Translations under genes and position numbers: made by a program
Notes under the pieces: generated by a model
Database searches by the model: none
The model's input: the letters and a program-made list of their open reading frames with translations, nothing else
What the model was told of the DNA's origin: nothing
Source: Isoetes taiwanensis
Taxonomy: Eukaryota; Streptophyta; Lycopodiopsida; Isoetales; Isoetaceae
Assembly: GCA_021234155.1 (NCBI GenBank)
Contig: JAJEKV010000014.1
Location: 9,443,563-9,507,562, forward strand
Reading direction: 5' to 3'
Length of the DNA stretch: 64,000 nt
Shown: in pieces, positions 12,476-24,650 of the stretch
How positions within the stretch are numbered: the first letter of the stretch is position 1
Layout of the letters: each line of letters starts with the position of its first letter

Positions 12476-15400
12476 TTGGAGTTGGACACAGGCTTGCCCG
12501 AGAACCACCTACGTTTTGAGTTTGATCACTCTCTTGATCTCAACTATAATCTTGAGCTTGATATAGGATTGAGGACATTCATACATGTTTCAAAGGGAGG
12601 TGTGTGGAAGAAAAGGCCACAATGTTCACTTCTGCTATACATCAAGCCTGCCTTTGCTCCTCTACGTGAAGTAAACAGCATTGGACAAATGAGTCGAAAC
12701 CTTTGAGTACGATGAAGAATGCAAAAGCCTTCACAAGCACTTAAGAGGAAATGGCAGCCCCTGCTCTTCCCTGATTACAGCGACTAAGAAGCCTGCAAAA
12801 GAAGCTGATCCGCATGAAAAAGAGAATATATAAAACAGTGAGGAAGACATGCTTAATCACAGAGTGTACAGTAACAAATCTGCTAGAAATTTTGGCAGAA
12901 GATCCTTGCCTAAAAATCTGATTTGCCTCTCAAAGACTCAAAAGATTAGCCAGACCACTTATGCTGCATACACTTCTTGATGTGGAACAAAGCAGATTTG
13001 CTGGACCTTGGGTGCGAAAGCCCCCACTCAATCACGCCTCTCATTTCTCTACTCCCTTATCGAGAAGCTATAAGCAAAATGAACACTGGAAAAGCAAAAG
13101 ATTGTGAGGACCTGCAAGCTGATTTTTCACAGTACATGGAATAATGGATACCTTAGCCCATTGTGGCAGATTTATTTAATGAGATGTCTGCTCAGGCTTT
13201 CCCGAAAGCATGGACCATTAATATCATCAAACTAATTTTTATGAATCCAAACAATTCACGCCCGCATCATGATTGGACATGTCATGGCAGGTTATATGGA
13301 AGCGGCGTTAGACTTGATTATCAGTGAGCACGAGGGCCATCTCCTTAGAGCCAAAAGGTCATGGTGGTTTCAGGAGAATTTCTCAACAATGGTTACCTGG
13401 CCCACATTGAGGTCTATCATTAAGGAAGCAAAAGCCATGAAAGCGAAGTGTACTGCTGCTTTGTGGATTTCGCAAAAGCCCAGCGTCACGGTACCTTGGA
13501 ACTGTCTATTCCATAGACTCATGGAATTGGGATTGTCACAACAAGTCATATGGTTTTGAAAATGTCTTGGGAAAAATCAAAGTGCCGGGCTGGTGGGATG
13601 AAATCAGCAGCACAATAGGGGTTAAACAGGGCTGCACTACCCCTACCCTATTTGGTTTATAAATTGATGAGCTGAAGCTTTGTAGCAGCACTTGGAGGCC
13701 GGGTGCTTTGGCTGAGGAGTGCATATCCATCCCTTTCTATATGCAGAGATGTGAAAATTTACGCCCCCATATCCTCAACTAACGAGGCCTTCAGCATCAT
13801 TTGCTGGCACTTTGAAAGGTTTTGCATGCAAGAGAGCTCAGGTGAACCTTCACAAAACAAAAGTAATGTGGTTTTCAACCGTCAGAGCTTGCATGCATCG
13901 CAACGCTTCTTTTATGGATCAGCCAAGTAGGAAGTAGCCTCTCATTATACTTACTTGGGGGTGCAGTTTAAGGTCCCATCTTCAGCATGAAGATGCAGCA
14001 CATGCAAGGCACCACAAAGGGATAATATAGCAAGCTTGCAATGCTAGAAAAAGATGTTTCCAATCAGATTTTTTCAAGGCGTCCTAACGGAAATCCACCT
14101 TTTCAATACGGAGTTAGACCAGCTGGCATGGGCCTTGATGTGGGGATGGACATGACAGCTATAGAATGGAGAAACCAAATAAGAGGCTGCAAATCTATTT
14201 TTCTATCAAAATGATTATGAGAAAAGGAATCTCTGTACCACATCCTATCATGTTAGCAGAATTTTCAGCTACTCCTCTGCAGCTGGATGCAGCATTCCAG
14301 TTAAGCGTCCTTCTGGCATAAGATTGCAGCAGCTGGGGGCGTGCGCCCAGCTTTCAGGTCAAAGCTGGCTTCCATGGATTGCCATCAAGTCTTCAATAAG
14401 GTTGGCTGAAAGGGAGTCCAAGAATGTTGAAGTACCCTTAAAGGCATACTTAATGGGCTGTCTCTTTGGGATTTGGTTTTGCAAAATCTGCCTCCTTTCA
14501 ATATATAACAGGGCTTGTAGCTACTACTGCACCAGCAAATCCTAAAGCTAGAAAAGGAGCTTCAAAAAGGTAGAATCAGCTCATCTAGCGATCTGGAACT
14601 TTCGCACATATATCAAGGACATGGTTGAAGCTCAAAGGGATCTTCCACCAAAATGCAATTCTACCAAAAGAATCACTCAGTGAGAATGGTTTCATGGTGG
14701 CCGGATATTTGAATATTCACCTCTCACATAAAGTGAAGAGACATGCTATTGTGGTCAGCTCAGGGTCTCATCTCATCAGCGAGATTGAGGCTGACTGGGC
14801 AATTAAACCTAAAGTGAGAAGCGGACAAAGAGGGGTTTGCAGATTGTGCCATTTGAATGCAATTGAGTCTGAGGAGCACTTCATCTTTACATGTCAGTCT
14901 ATTATATGAGATCTGGGGGGGCAGGTTTCGCATTGCTTGTTTAGCGAACCTCCCTGTCAAAACTCATCGAATATGAGACCAGAAATGTATGCTCTTTTCC
15001 TCCACTAAATGATTGTTCATAGAAGAAATCTGTTGAAGGAGCAGCAGACTGAGGTGGGAGATAGACAGGGATGACCTTACACGAGGGCAGATCACTCTCT
15101 TTCTCATTGGAGGGATAATGATAATAAAAGCGGAGTCAAGGTCCCCTTCCTGGACCCCCTGGTATCCAGGGTCCCAAGAGGGATATCCCATGAAAGTGTC
15201 CAAGACAAGCATAAGCAGTCCTTTCAAAAGAGAAAAAGTCCGACATCATGGGCTGGCCAAGAAGACAAAAAAGCTTCATGACTTCCACTTAGTTTGGTTT
15301 TCATTTTATGTAACATCTCTAGGAGGAGCTGCAAATGCGCCCTAGGTGCAGATGATTGCTGTAAGGACAAGCAATCACTTGAACCCAAGAAGGTCTTTAG

Positions 15401-15530
15401 TAGATGAGACCTTTTGGGGGTCTCATAGACAAGAGGTCTTCCCTTCCCTTTTCCTTCCTTCCTTTTCCCTCCCTCCTTTCCTTCTTCCTTCCTCGCTGCT
15501 TCCTTCCTTTTCTTGTTTATAGTAATGCTT
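12476..15530 (+). mobile_element. LINE with RT domain (copy of 49565-52580)
   Basis: Collinear with the most complete LINE at 49565-52580. Pieces of the RT (MIGHVMAGYMEAALDLIISEH at 13269 on) and the C-terminal finger (near 14845-14890) remain. Indels break the frame every few tens of bases. It ends in a TTCC-rich microsatellite at 15430-15515. Confidence 0.75.
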
Positions 15531-15646
15531 CTAGGCAGTTTTGGAGAATTGTGCGGCTAGAAATCCAAGATTGTCCATTTAAAAGATCTAGGGGTATAGT
15601 GTTCAGCATATGCAAACTCTCTCTTAGATGTTAAGGACCAACAATT

Positions 15647-15659
15647 NNNNNNNNNNNNN
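15647..15659. other. Assembly gap (13 N)
   Basis: Thirteen undetermined bases sit exactly at the end of the duplicated block. The other copy continues past this point (ctctcagg at 52702). An N run this short usually marks a scaffold or gap-fill boundary rather than a measured gap. Confidence 0.95.
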
Positions 15660-17800
15660 GAGGGCAAAATAAGTTGTTGTTTGTTAATGAGTCAAAGTAG
15701 GTTCTTTATGCAAAAGTTGGATATTTAGGTCATATCATATCAAAGGAGAGCGCTCTGAGGATGGATCCGAAAAGATTAGGGTTATCATTGATTGGCCTAG
15801 ATCACGAAAATCTCAAAGATTTACGTTCTTTTTGCGATTATCACGGTTACTATCGAAGATTTGTGAAGGATTTTGCAAAAAGTAACCTACCTTTGTTTGG
15901 AATCAGGAAGCCCAGGAAACTTTAGAATTTTGAAAGAGAACATAGGAACCGGTATTAGTACTACGGCGGAATAAGCCTTTCTGATGCGATTGGGATCTGA
16001 GTGGAAATGCTATTGGTGCGTCTTGATGCAAGATGGACATCCATTAAAACATGTCGGCCAATGCTCAAACCCTTAGAAACAAAGGTATTATAGCACTTAT
16101 GAAAAGGAATTGATTGCCTTAGTTCATGCACTCAAAGTGGAGGCATTATCTTATGGGATCAAGTTTGTGAAAACCGTTTTGATCAACAAAGTTTGAAAGC
16201 ATTATACAAAGCGCGGGATATTATCAATATACGGCAATTAAAACTCATTGACACTATAAAAAGTTTTTGAAGGGATGCAGCTTGAATATAAGCACGGGAA
16301 GGAGAACCGGGTTGTAGATGCGATAAAGCCCGGATAAATATCAAGCTATATCGCCGTAGCGGGGAATTTGTTGATTTGGAACCAATGAAAGAGAATATGT
16401 GAATGACCCTCGCTTACTACTCAGGTAATGCCGCGAGGTGCAAAAAGGATGGAAGAGATCCTTTGGCGGTATAAATTCATAATGGATTATTATTCTACGA
16501 AATCGTGCCCAGTATTCACGCAAGCATCTGAGTTGAAGGTTATCGGAATGTCGCGAACCTCCATACTCACGGTCATAGAGGAATCAAAAAGCTACTTTGG
16601 CAAGCTGTTAACGGCGTTTCTTTTGGCCAAAGCCGCGAAAAGATCGATAAGAAAATCACCATCGAAGCATGTTTTTTATTTGTCAACAAATAAAAGCTTC
16701 ACGAAATAAGCGCTTAGGGATTAGTACGACCTTTGCCTATTCGGAAAAAACCATAGAAGCATATCACCATGGATTTTTATTCAAGGGTTACCAAAAGATT
16801 ATCCACAAGAATGATGAAATTTGGACTGTAGTAGGCAGGTTGTCCTACTTGAGGGCTCATTTTATTCCACTGTAAATCTAGTATATTGCTCATAAACCCG
16901 ACAAAATTTTCTTAAAAAAGATTTATTTAAGATCCATGGAATGCCAGATGCAATCATAACAGATAAAGGGATCCCCTAATACGTTAGCAAGTTTTACTTG
17001 GACTTATGAAAAACTTTGACCGACTTTAAAAGTTTTTCACGCATATCATCCCCTAAGCGGATGCTTGATCACGAGGTTGTAAATCGAGTTATTGAAGATA
17101 TCTTTGAGATCTTATGTTGCTGAAAGGAAAAGCCGATTAGGAAGAATATCTTTATCTCTTAGAGTTTGCCTATAATAATAGTGCCTTTCGGTTACCCAAA
17201 AAGAACTCCTTTTGAAGTAGTATCTGAGATATTCTTTGAAATCAAATTTGCCAAGCTTGGGGAAAGTACGCGCTAGATGGAAACCCTCTGATTTTTCGGG
17301 GATATCTTGCGAGAGGTAAAAGCGAATCCAGGAAAAACCAGAATTAGTGGCTTCAAACTTGCAAGAAACGGAAAAAAGGTTGCTTACAAAAAGATCAATG
17401 GTTTTGGATTCATCTTCCCAAAAGCGTTCACGAAAGATGGGTAACGGTATGTAAAAGCTGGCACCTAGGTATTATGGTCCATTTCAAGTTGGCGACAAAG
17501 TCGGTGAGAATGCTTATCGTTTACATTTGTATGGGAAATGGACTAACTTGCACTTGAGTTTTAATGTGAGAAACTCCCAATATCAAGGGTGGCGAAGAAG
17601 TCTTTAGGCAGGAGAAATATTGACACAAGATAAAGGAAACTAGGAGTTCTCTTATCGAAGGTATCTGCATCAAATTCCAAATTTCATGCTACACCAGATG
17701 CGATCATGGTATTCTAAGACTCAATTAAAGAATACAATTCCTTGGTGGAAGAATCTGAGAAAGAACTTTGCAAGAATAATTGGCAAAGTTCGCGGATCTT
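15660..17800 (+). mobile_element. Ty3/gypsy pol remnant 1 (RT end, RNase H, integrase)
   Basis: Short frames show family motifs in order: LGHIIS..P+R near 15725, a DYHGYYRRFVKDFAK segment near 15835, YYSTYEKELIALVHAL near 16090, the integrase zinc-binding region near 16650, a DRLSYLRAHFIPL piece near 16835, an NRVIEDI..RSYVA region near 17080, and a YYGPFQVGDKVGENAYRL-like segment near 17470. Frameshifts occur every 50-150 bases, so no protein can be made from this copy as written. Confidence 0.8.
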
Positions 17801-18650
17801 CAAACTTTATATATTTAGATTTCTACCCATATTATATTTGTTGCTTTATTTAAATATCTAGATATTGCTATGCATAGTATTACTAAACTCTTTACTAGCG
17901 ATTGTAAAAAGATGTTAAGACCTCTAACGACTTGAGGTCATCTGGCGAAAGAGCGAAAGCCCTCTAATGGGTGGGGGCCATTTCTAAGCGAAGATTGAAA
18001 TGAGAAAAACTTAACCTCTAAAGGCGGGGCTATAGGAGTTAAATATCCTTAAAAAGAAATAGGATAGATAATTTTTTCCTCAAAGGTTAACCGCGGATGT
18101 TTAACCTCGGAAGGGAAGGGTTATTCTGACTCAATCTTAGAGGAGGGGAAGTAGTAGCGAGCATAGCGAGGAGTTAAGAGTCTTGGAGGGCTTTAAAATA
18201 ATTCATAAAAGGGTAGTTTATTTATTTTGGATCATTTAGATATTAAGGCATAGATGGGTAGTTTAAAACTATTTAGGTTTCTGATCATAGCTAATTTGGA
18301 TCCTACACCTTTAGATTTAAAAGGGACAAAAGGTGAATTGGTCGCGGATCTTCAGCCGAAAATAAATCGCTCTACTATTTTAGCTTCCTAAATACTGAAA
18401 AGGTTGGCTAAAATTATCGATTTGTTATGATGCGTAAAGGATTAAGAAATCTGGATAACAATTTCTTGGATCATAGCTAGCCGGTTCTCGAATTTTTCTA
18501 AAGATGAAGTAGATATTCTTTTTTGATTTAGTTGTTAGAATTTGTTAAAGTTACTTTTGTTTGATTAAATGCAACTGGAACTTTCTTATATATATCATAC
18601 ATGGCTTCCATATTTATTCCCTTGTTATGATAATTGTGGTGTACACATGC
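17801..18650 (+). repeat. Probable gypsy LTR or 3' flank, first copy
   Basis: Follows the gypsy pol remnant and recurs after the second one (23640-24610). Shared words include attactaaactctttacta, gatgttaagacctctaacg and a tatatatatca stretch near 18590. The boundaries are not clear enough to give LTR ends. Confidence 0.45.
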
Positions 18651-20800
18651 ATTAGCAAACTTCATAGTAAGTCCCGGGATAATGATTTCTTGCTATCAAA
18701 GGTATGGCTGGGATGAGGTTAATTTCTTTAAGTGAAGAAAACAAAATTCAAGGCTTTAGTTCCAGCAATTGAAATGGTGTTCATGATATAGTCGATTGTT
18801 TCAAAGTTAAAAGTAATGGAATGAAAATAAGGCATGTAAAGTTGTAGGCGATGTATAAGATATTTTTGGCACCTCTAAGAAAATTATCGGCGAAGTCGAA
18901 TGCTGCTTTATTGCTACCCGGTGGACTAATTTGCCACAACCCAAATAGAGGATTACAAGAAGGGTTTACAAACTAGGATGCGTGATTGCTCTAAAGCCGA
19001 TGGTTTCTTCATTATGAATGTGGTTTTAAAAGTGCAAAGTGGTTGCTTGGTTTCTTGATCCACCACCACGCGATAAATTATGAATAGTGTAACCATGGCT
19101 TTAAGTTAGCCTTTTGGTGTCGACGTGTTTACACCAACTAAAGAGATATAAGGGTGGTAAATGGTTGGAAAATATGGCATCTAGAATGGGGAGCGGCGAT
19201 TTGAAATAACATAGAGATGTTCTGAGGGGGACACGGGTTTCAAGTTTGGAAGCGGCCAATTAAACATTTGCTAGAACAGCCATGGACACCTATTTAGATG
19301 GATGGTTCAAGCCACCCGTTTGTCCGTTGCTACCTTCTGATTGATGCAACAAGGGAATACTTCATGGCTAGGTTTTAAGGCTCGTGCATTTGATAGTTCC
19401 TCAAATTGATAAAGGCTCGCAAACTCAACAAGCTAAAGGGAATCTTGGTAAAGGTTGGTTTTCCTCAATTTTGTTGAGATTAAATGAAATTTAGTCATCT
19501 AGGTTCTATGGAGTTATATGCTAACTCACTTTGAATCAAAACTTTCTCAAATTGATTCTTTAGAAAGGAGTTATTTCGCGACTAAAGGTTATTGAACCGA
19601 TAAAACATGGAAGATACAATTAAAGAGAAATTAGATAATATAATGAACCCAAGGTTAAATAAGGATAGTTACTATAAAGGGAAGGGCAAGTCTTAGCTAT
19701 TGCGACAAAAAAGACCATGACATGCTAGGAAATTTGAAAATAGAAGAAAAAATAAAGATGGCGAGGAGGAGAAAATAAAATGGGAGTTTGGAAAAGCTCT
19801 AATAACTTGAATGTGAAGAAGGAACAAAGTAAAAGGGCAAATGCTGGGTGTTATAATTGTAAAAGGAGAAAGTCGCTTTATCAATCGCCCAAAGAATGAG
19901 TCTATTTAAAATAGGCCCATGCTTTAGTTTAAACATGTCACGGAAGGAAAGGTCAAGCGTCGCAATGTGGAAGGCGGACGAAACTTCGGGGAAAGGGTCG
20001 GGAAAAAGGCACTAAAGGACTAGATGCTCAAGTCCTAAGCAAAGAATGCGAGAAGAATTGCATACCTACATTAATATGTCTGGCAAGGCGATGAGGTGGA
20101 GGAAAAGCATGGTTGTTTAAGGTGAACAAGCTAAATAAAAGTTGTCAAAGATGTAACGTTTTACTTGATGATGGTTCAACACATATGACTTTATCTCCAC
20201 CGGAACTTGGTGTATAAATTAATAAACCTATTTGTGATTTGCAAACTAAAATCACATATTGGGTAGCGAGGTTTGAAATCTTCAGGAACCTGCGGAAAGC
20301 TCCATGGAGTGGTAGCTCCCTATCCAAATAGGAGATGGAGCTCGAGAAGAAAAGATTTAATTATGGAATCCCCTAGGAACTATCTTAGTGGAAAAAAGTG
20401 GATCTGAAACATATTTTTATGTTTCTAGCCTAATTCTGGAAAACCCTGTAACTATAATGGTTGAAGATTTAACCTTTAGGTTATATTTGATAAAATTCCA
20501 TATCTCAAACTGAAACCCCTATTGACATACTCACAGGAAGCTGTTGAAATTTAATTGGGATAAATGTGAATCATACCTTCCATGAATGTAACTTGTCCAC
20601 CATCCCGGGTTTGTACCTCTCGAGTTATGCAGGTTTTAAACAGTTTGGCCGATCTCTTTAAAAGGCGGTGGATTTTAATCTACCTCCTCATGCGAGGAGG
20701 ATCATGCATTGGTTGTATGTTAAAGCGTAACCTCCAAATAGGGCACCATTATCTCAAAGTCGCATTTTGAAAAATTAGAGCTAGAATGCGGTCTGCTTGG
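18651..20800 (+). mobile_element. Copia-like gag and protease remnant, first copy
   Basis: A partial zinc knuckle (GCYNCKRRKSLYQ, near 19850) is followed by LDDGSTHMTLS near 20160, resembling the Copia protease DSGxxxHMT motif. Later pieces match the segment before integrase. The sequence is full of small indels and stops. A similar stretch recurs at 24600-26700. Confidence 0.5.
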
Positions 20801-21340
20801 ACCTGTTAGAGCGGCCCATAATGGACCAAAAGTGCTGTTCACCTTTTATTGATAGTTATCTAATCAAAAAGAAAGATAAATTTCTATAGGATCATATGTC
20901 AGTGGATTATAGAGGCTTTGAAATGCTTTGTTGATTGTCAAAAGATAAATTTCGAAAACCTAAAAAAGATGCATTTATTTGTTGATGGATGAGGTGCGGC
21001 ATATTTTGCAAAGGTTTGAAATCATTTTATCACCAAATCGAGAAATAAAGGGAAGTGAGACATTGAAGCCAAAGCGGCAGCCGGTGAAAAGAAAAAACAA
21101 CGTTTTGAATCACGGAACACAATCGGCATAAAGTGCCTTTTAGTGACCAGCGCCCACAAGAATCACAATATATATTTCAAAACAAATTATAGCACCATTG
21201 GTAGTCAAAAGTGTTGTAAGTCTTCTTTGGCCTAAGATATTTGGATGTCTAGCTTTTGCAGAATATTGAGGATGATCAAACAACACCTTCAACAGGGCTT
21301 TGACCTTTTGAGGCAAAATAAAGGCTATGTTTCCTAATTC
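20801..21340 (+). mobile_element. Copia integrase-end remnant
   Basis: Near 21225-21260 a frame reads LWPKIFGCLAFAEY-like, typical of the Copia integrase C-terminal segment (K.FGC.AY/FA). An abrupt switch to gypsy sequence follows at about 21345, so unrelated repeats are joined here. Confidence 0.4.
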
Positions 21341-23600
21341 CAAAGTGGGTTCTTTATCAAGGACAAGTTGGATATTTAGGTCATATTATATTTGAAGAAG
21401 GCATATTGTATAGAGTTAAAAGATTAGGGTTATCGTTGATTGGCCTCGGCAAAAAGCAAGGACTTGCACGATCTTTTGTTACCAGTCATGAAGGTTACTA
21501 TCAAAGAAAATTTGTAAAGGATTTTGCAAAAGTAACCCTTCCTCTTAGCGGGGTTTAAAGAAAGAATACCTTTGTTTTGAGAACGGGAACCACCATTCAC
21601 AAAGGGATGATGTACAGCGAACCGATGTTCATCGCTACCTGACTCGAATAAGCCTTCGGGTTTGTTGGGATGCAAGAGTGGAAATGCTATTGAGAACGAT
21701 TATTGATGGAAGATGGACATCCATTAGCTTATGTCGGCCCGAATGCTCAAACCCTTAGAACAAAGTATAGCGAGATGAAAGGAATTGATTCCCAAAGTTC
21801 ATGAATACTAATGGCTATCTTATGGGATCAAGTTTCCATGAGGCTATGAATTTTGAAGGAAACAAAGTTTAAAACCATATACAAATGCGGGGATATTATC
21901 AATGAGCGACAATTAAAGCTCATTGACCAAACAATAGGATTTTGAAGGGTAACAAATATGGCTACAGGAAGGAAATTGGTTCTGATGGCGTTAAGCCAAA
22001 TAAATATTCAAGCTATATCTCAAGGGATTTATTGATTTGGAAAATCTTCTGAAAGATTGTGTGAATGGCCCCTCCTTTCAATGATGTTGGCACTAGCAAG
22101 TGACAAAAGGATGGAAGAGATCACATGGATGTGAGAATCCTTTTTTGATTATTAAAATTAGATGAAGAGTACTTTATTACCCAAGAATACGGATTTGAAG
22201 GTTAAAATAAAGTTTTCATGAACCTCAATCGATCATGAAATTCAAGCTACTTTAGACAATGGTACATTAGCATAAATTCTTTTTAAGCCAAAGCTTGAAA
22301 GAGATGTAAAACTTCAAGAATGATGGCATGTTGTATTTGTCAACAAATAAAGCTCACTATTGTATAAGCTTTATGCTGGATTAAATACAGCCTTTGCCTA
22401 TCGGATATGTTAATATGGAAGCATAATACATATGGATTTTTTCAAGGGTTATCAAAGACTATCACAAGAATGATCAAATTTGGACAGTAGTATCACCTTT
22501 TCGTCTAAAACAGGCTCATTTTATTCCACAACCAAATCTAGCATGCGTGCTCATGGAAGCAAGCAAAATATCTTAAAGGGGCGTATTTATGATCCATGGA
22601 ACAATAAAGGACCATGCAATCATTGGGGATAAGGGATCCTCTATTAAAAGAGGCAATCATTTTAGAATTGATTTGCTAAAAAACTTATGGCACAACTTTA
22701 AAGTTTTCCACGCATCTTCATATAGAAAAGAACCTACGCATCCCGAATATGGGATAAATGTTGGATATTATTAAAGATATCTTGAGATCTTATATTCATT
22801 GAAAGGAAAAAACGATTAGGAAGAATATCTTTATCTCTTAGAAGAACAGGTTCAATAACACAAGGGCCATGAATTAGTGATCCTTTTGATAAGTTATAGA
22901 TATTCTTGGAATCCCCAATTCAACCAATTGGTCAAATAAATTGTACGCTTTTGATGGCAAGCCCTCACATACTTTAGAAATATCTTTGGAATTGAGGGAA
23001 AAGCGGATCCAGAGTTCTTGATAGATGGAATTGATGGCCTCAAAGCTTTAAAGCGCGAAAAGGTTGTTTACAAAAAAGATGATCCTTCTTTTGGATTCAT
23101 CTTTCCCAAAAGCGTCTCTAAAGAAGATGGGTAACGGTATGTAAAAGCTGCCATACAGGTATTATGGTCCATTCCAAATTGGCGACAAAGTTGGTGAAAG
23201 ATGCTTATCGTTTATATTTATATGGAAATGGACTAACTTGGATCCGATGATATTTAATGTGCAGATATTGTTGAGTAGCCCTATAAACTATTGAAATCTC
23301 TCCAGAAGATTTTCGGGCGGAAATCAGGAGAACCTCCCAATATCAAAGGGCTATAGAAGAATCAAAGGAACCAAACACCAAATATTGACACACCAGATGA
23401 AGTGTAGACTAGGAGTTCCTCTTATCAAAAGAAGGTGTCTGGGTCGAAATTAAAATTTCATCCGTCCACCGATCTTGGGCATGGTATTATAAGACTCAAT
23501 TAAAAGAATACTATTCCTTGGTGGAAGAATATGAAAAGAACTTTGCAAGAGTAATAAGCAAAGTTCTGAGACCTCAAACTTTATATTTGGAATTCCATAT
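21341..23600 (+). mobile_element. Ty3/gypsy pol remnant 2
   Basis: Second copy of the 15700-17760 segment, with the same order of RT end, RNase H and integrase pieces (compare ttggatatttaggtcatatt at 21370 with 15719). It is equally frameshifted. The spacing between the two copies is about 5.65 kb. Confidence 0.75.
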
Positions 23601-24650
23601 TATTATAAATGCAATTTAACATTTAAATATCTAGAAATATTTAGAAAAGTGAGTATTACTAAACTCTTTACTAACGATTGTAAAGATGTTAAGACCTCTA
23701 ACGGTTTTGGGGTCATCCCTATACTTGGGGAATTATAAAATCTTGTTTGGGATTTCTAAGCTGAGCGTGGAAATGAGAAAAAACCGTGGGGTCTCTAAAA
23801 TATTTGGCTATAGAGTTAAATATCCTTAAAAGAAATGGGATAGACAATTTTTCCTCAAGGTTAACAGATTTAACCATTGGGAAGGAAAAGTTATTCAAAG
23901 GCTCAATCAAAGAAATGGGGGTGGCGCTTTCGATCTTGGAATTTCAAATAAGTCTCAAGGGCTAGTAAATAATTCATAAAAGTTAGTAAGTTGATTTGAT
24001 TTATTTTGCATCATTGGATGTAATTTTTGGAGAGAGGGTAGATGGGTAGTTTAAAAAAGGCTATAAAACCAATGGATCAAATAAAAAAAGTTAAAAATGT
24101 TGGTGAAAAATATAACGATTCGTGGGACCCAATAGTTTAGTATCATATGATACTTAGGGGCCCGAAAGAAAAAAGCGATGGAGTCCGACCAAAAGATTGA
24201 AATCAAGGATATTTTGTGGCGGATCGCGCAGCTAATTTGGATCTCGACCTTTTAGATAGATATTTAGGGACAAAAAGGTGAAGATTCCGAAATAGGATCT
24301 TTTTGGCCTATAAATGGGCGATCTTCTTTAGAAGGATGGATTTCCGATTATCAATCCGGTTGGTCGCTCTAAGAGCCTTAGCCGGCCTTGTTATGATGTG
24401 CAAAAGTATGGCAAATAACAATTTCTTGCCAATATCAAGCTTGAGCCATGGGTTGATTATGATTTCTTCTAAAGATTGGACCGGTAGCTTTTCTTTTGAT
24501 TTTTAGTTGTTGAGGTCATTAAAGAAAACGCCGTTGTTTTATGTTATATGAGTTATGGAACTTTTTTTCTTATATATATATCACATATCTTTCCATATTT
24601 ATAGAAAGATTGTAATAATTGTGGGACAAATGGTTGCAAGCTTCATAAAA
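23601..24650 (+). repeat. Probable gypsy LTR or 3' flank, second copy
   Basis: Repeats the material of 17801-18650 (gatgttaagacctctaacgg at 23686; cttatatatatatcacatat near 24575). No coding content is visible. Confidence 0.4.

Larger units (their letters stand above)
1..15646 (+). repeat. Noisy near-duplicate of 37426-52701
   Basis: The block reads collinearly with 37426-52701: position 1 corresponds to 37426, 4543 to 41900, and 15646 to 52701. It is about 370 bp longer. Differences are mostly scattered one- to few-base insertions that break every frame, the signature of unpolished long-read sequence rather than ordinary divergence. The match ends exactly at the N gap. The block also begins at the window edge, so it may extend upstream. 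Two places differ in structure (near 5640-5980 and 8517-8557), so it is not simply an error-laden copy. Confidence 0.85.

Noticed and set aside
1-15646. A real segmental duplication carrying a second OFUT gene
   Set aside because: Only exon 5 is present, and the indel pattern and N gap point to an assembly problem. Real duplication is not excluded but is less likely.
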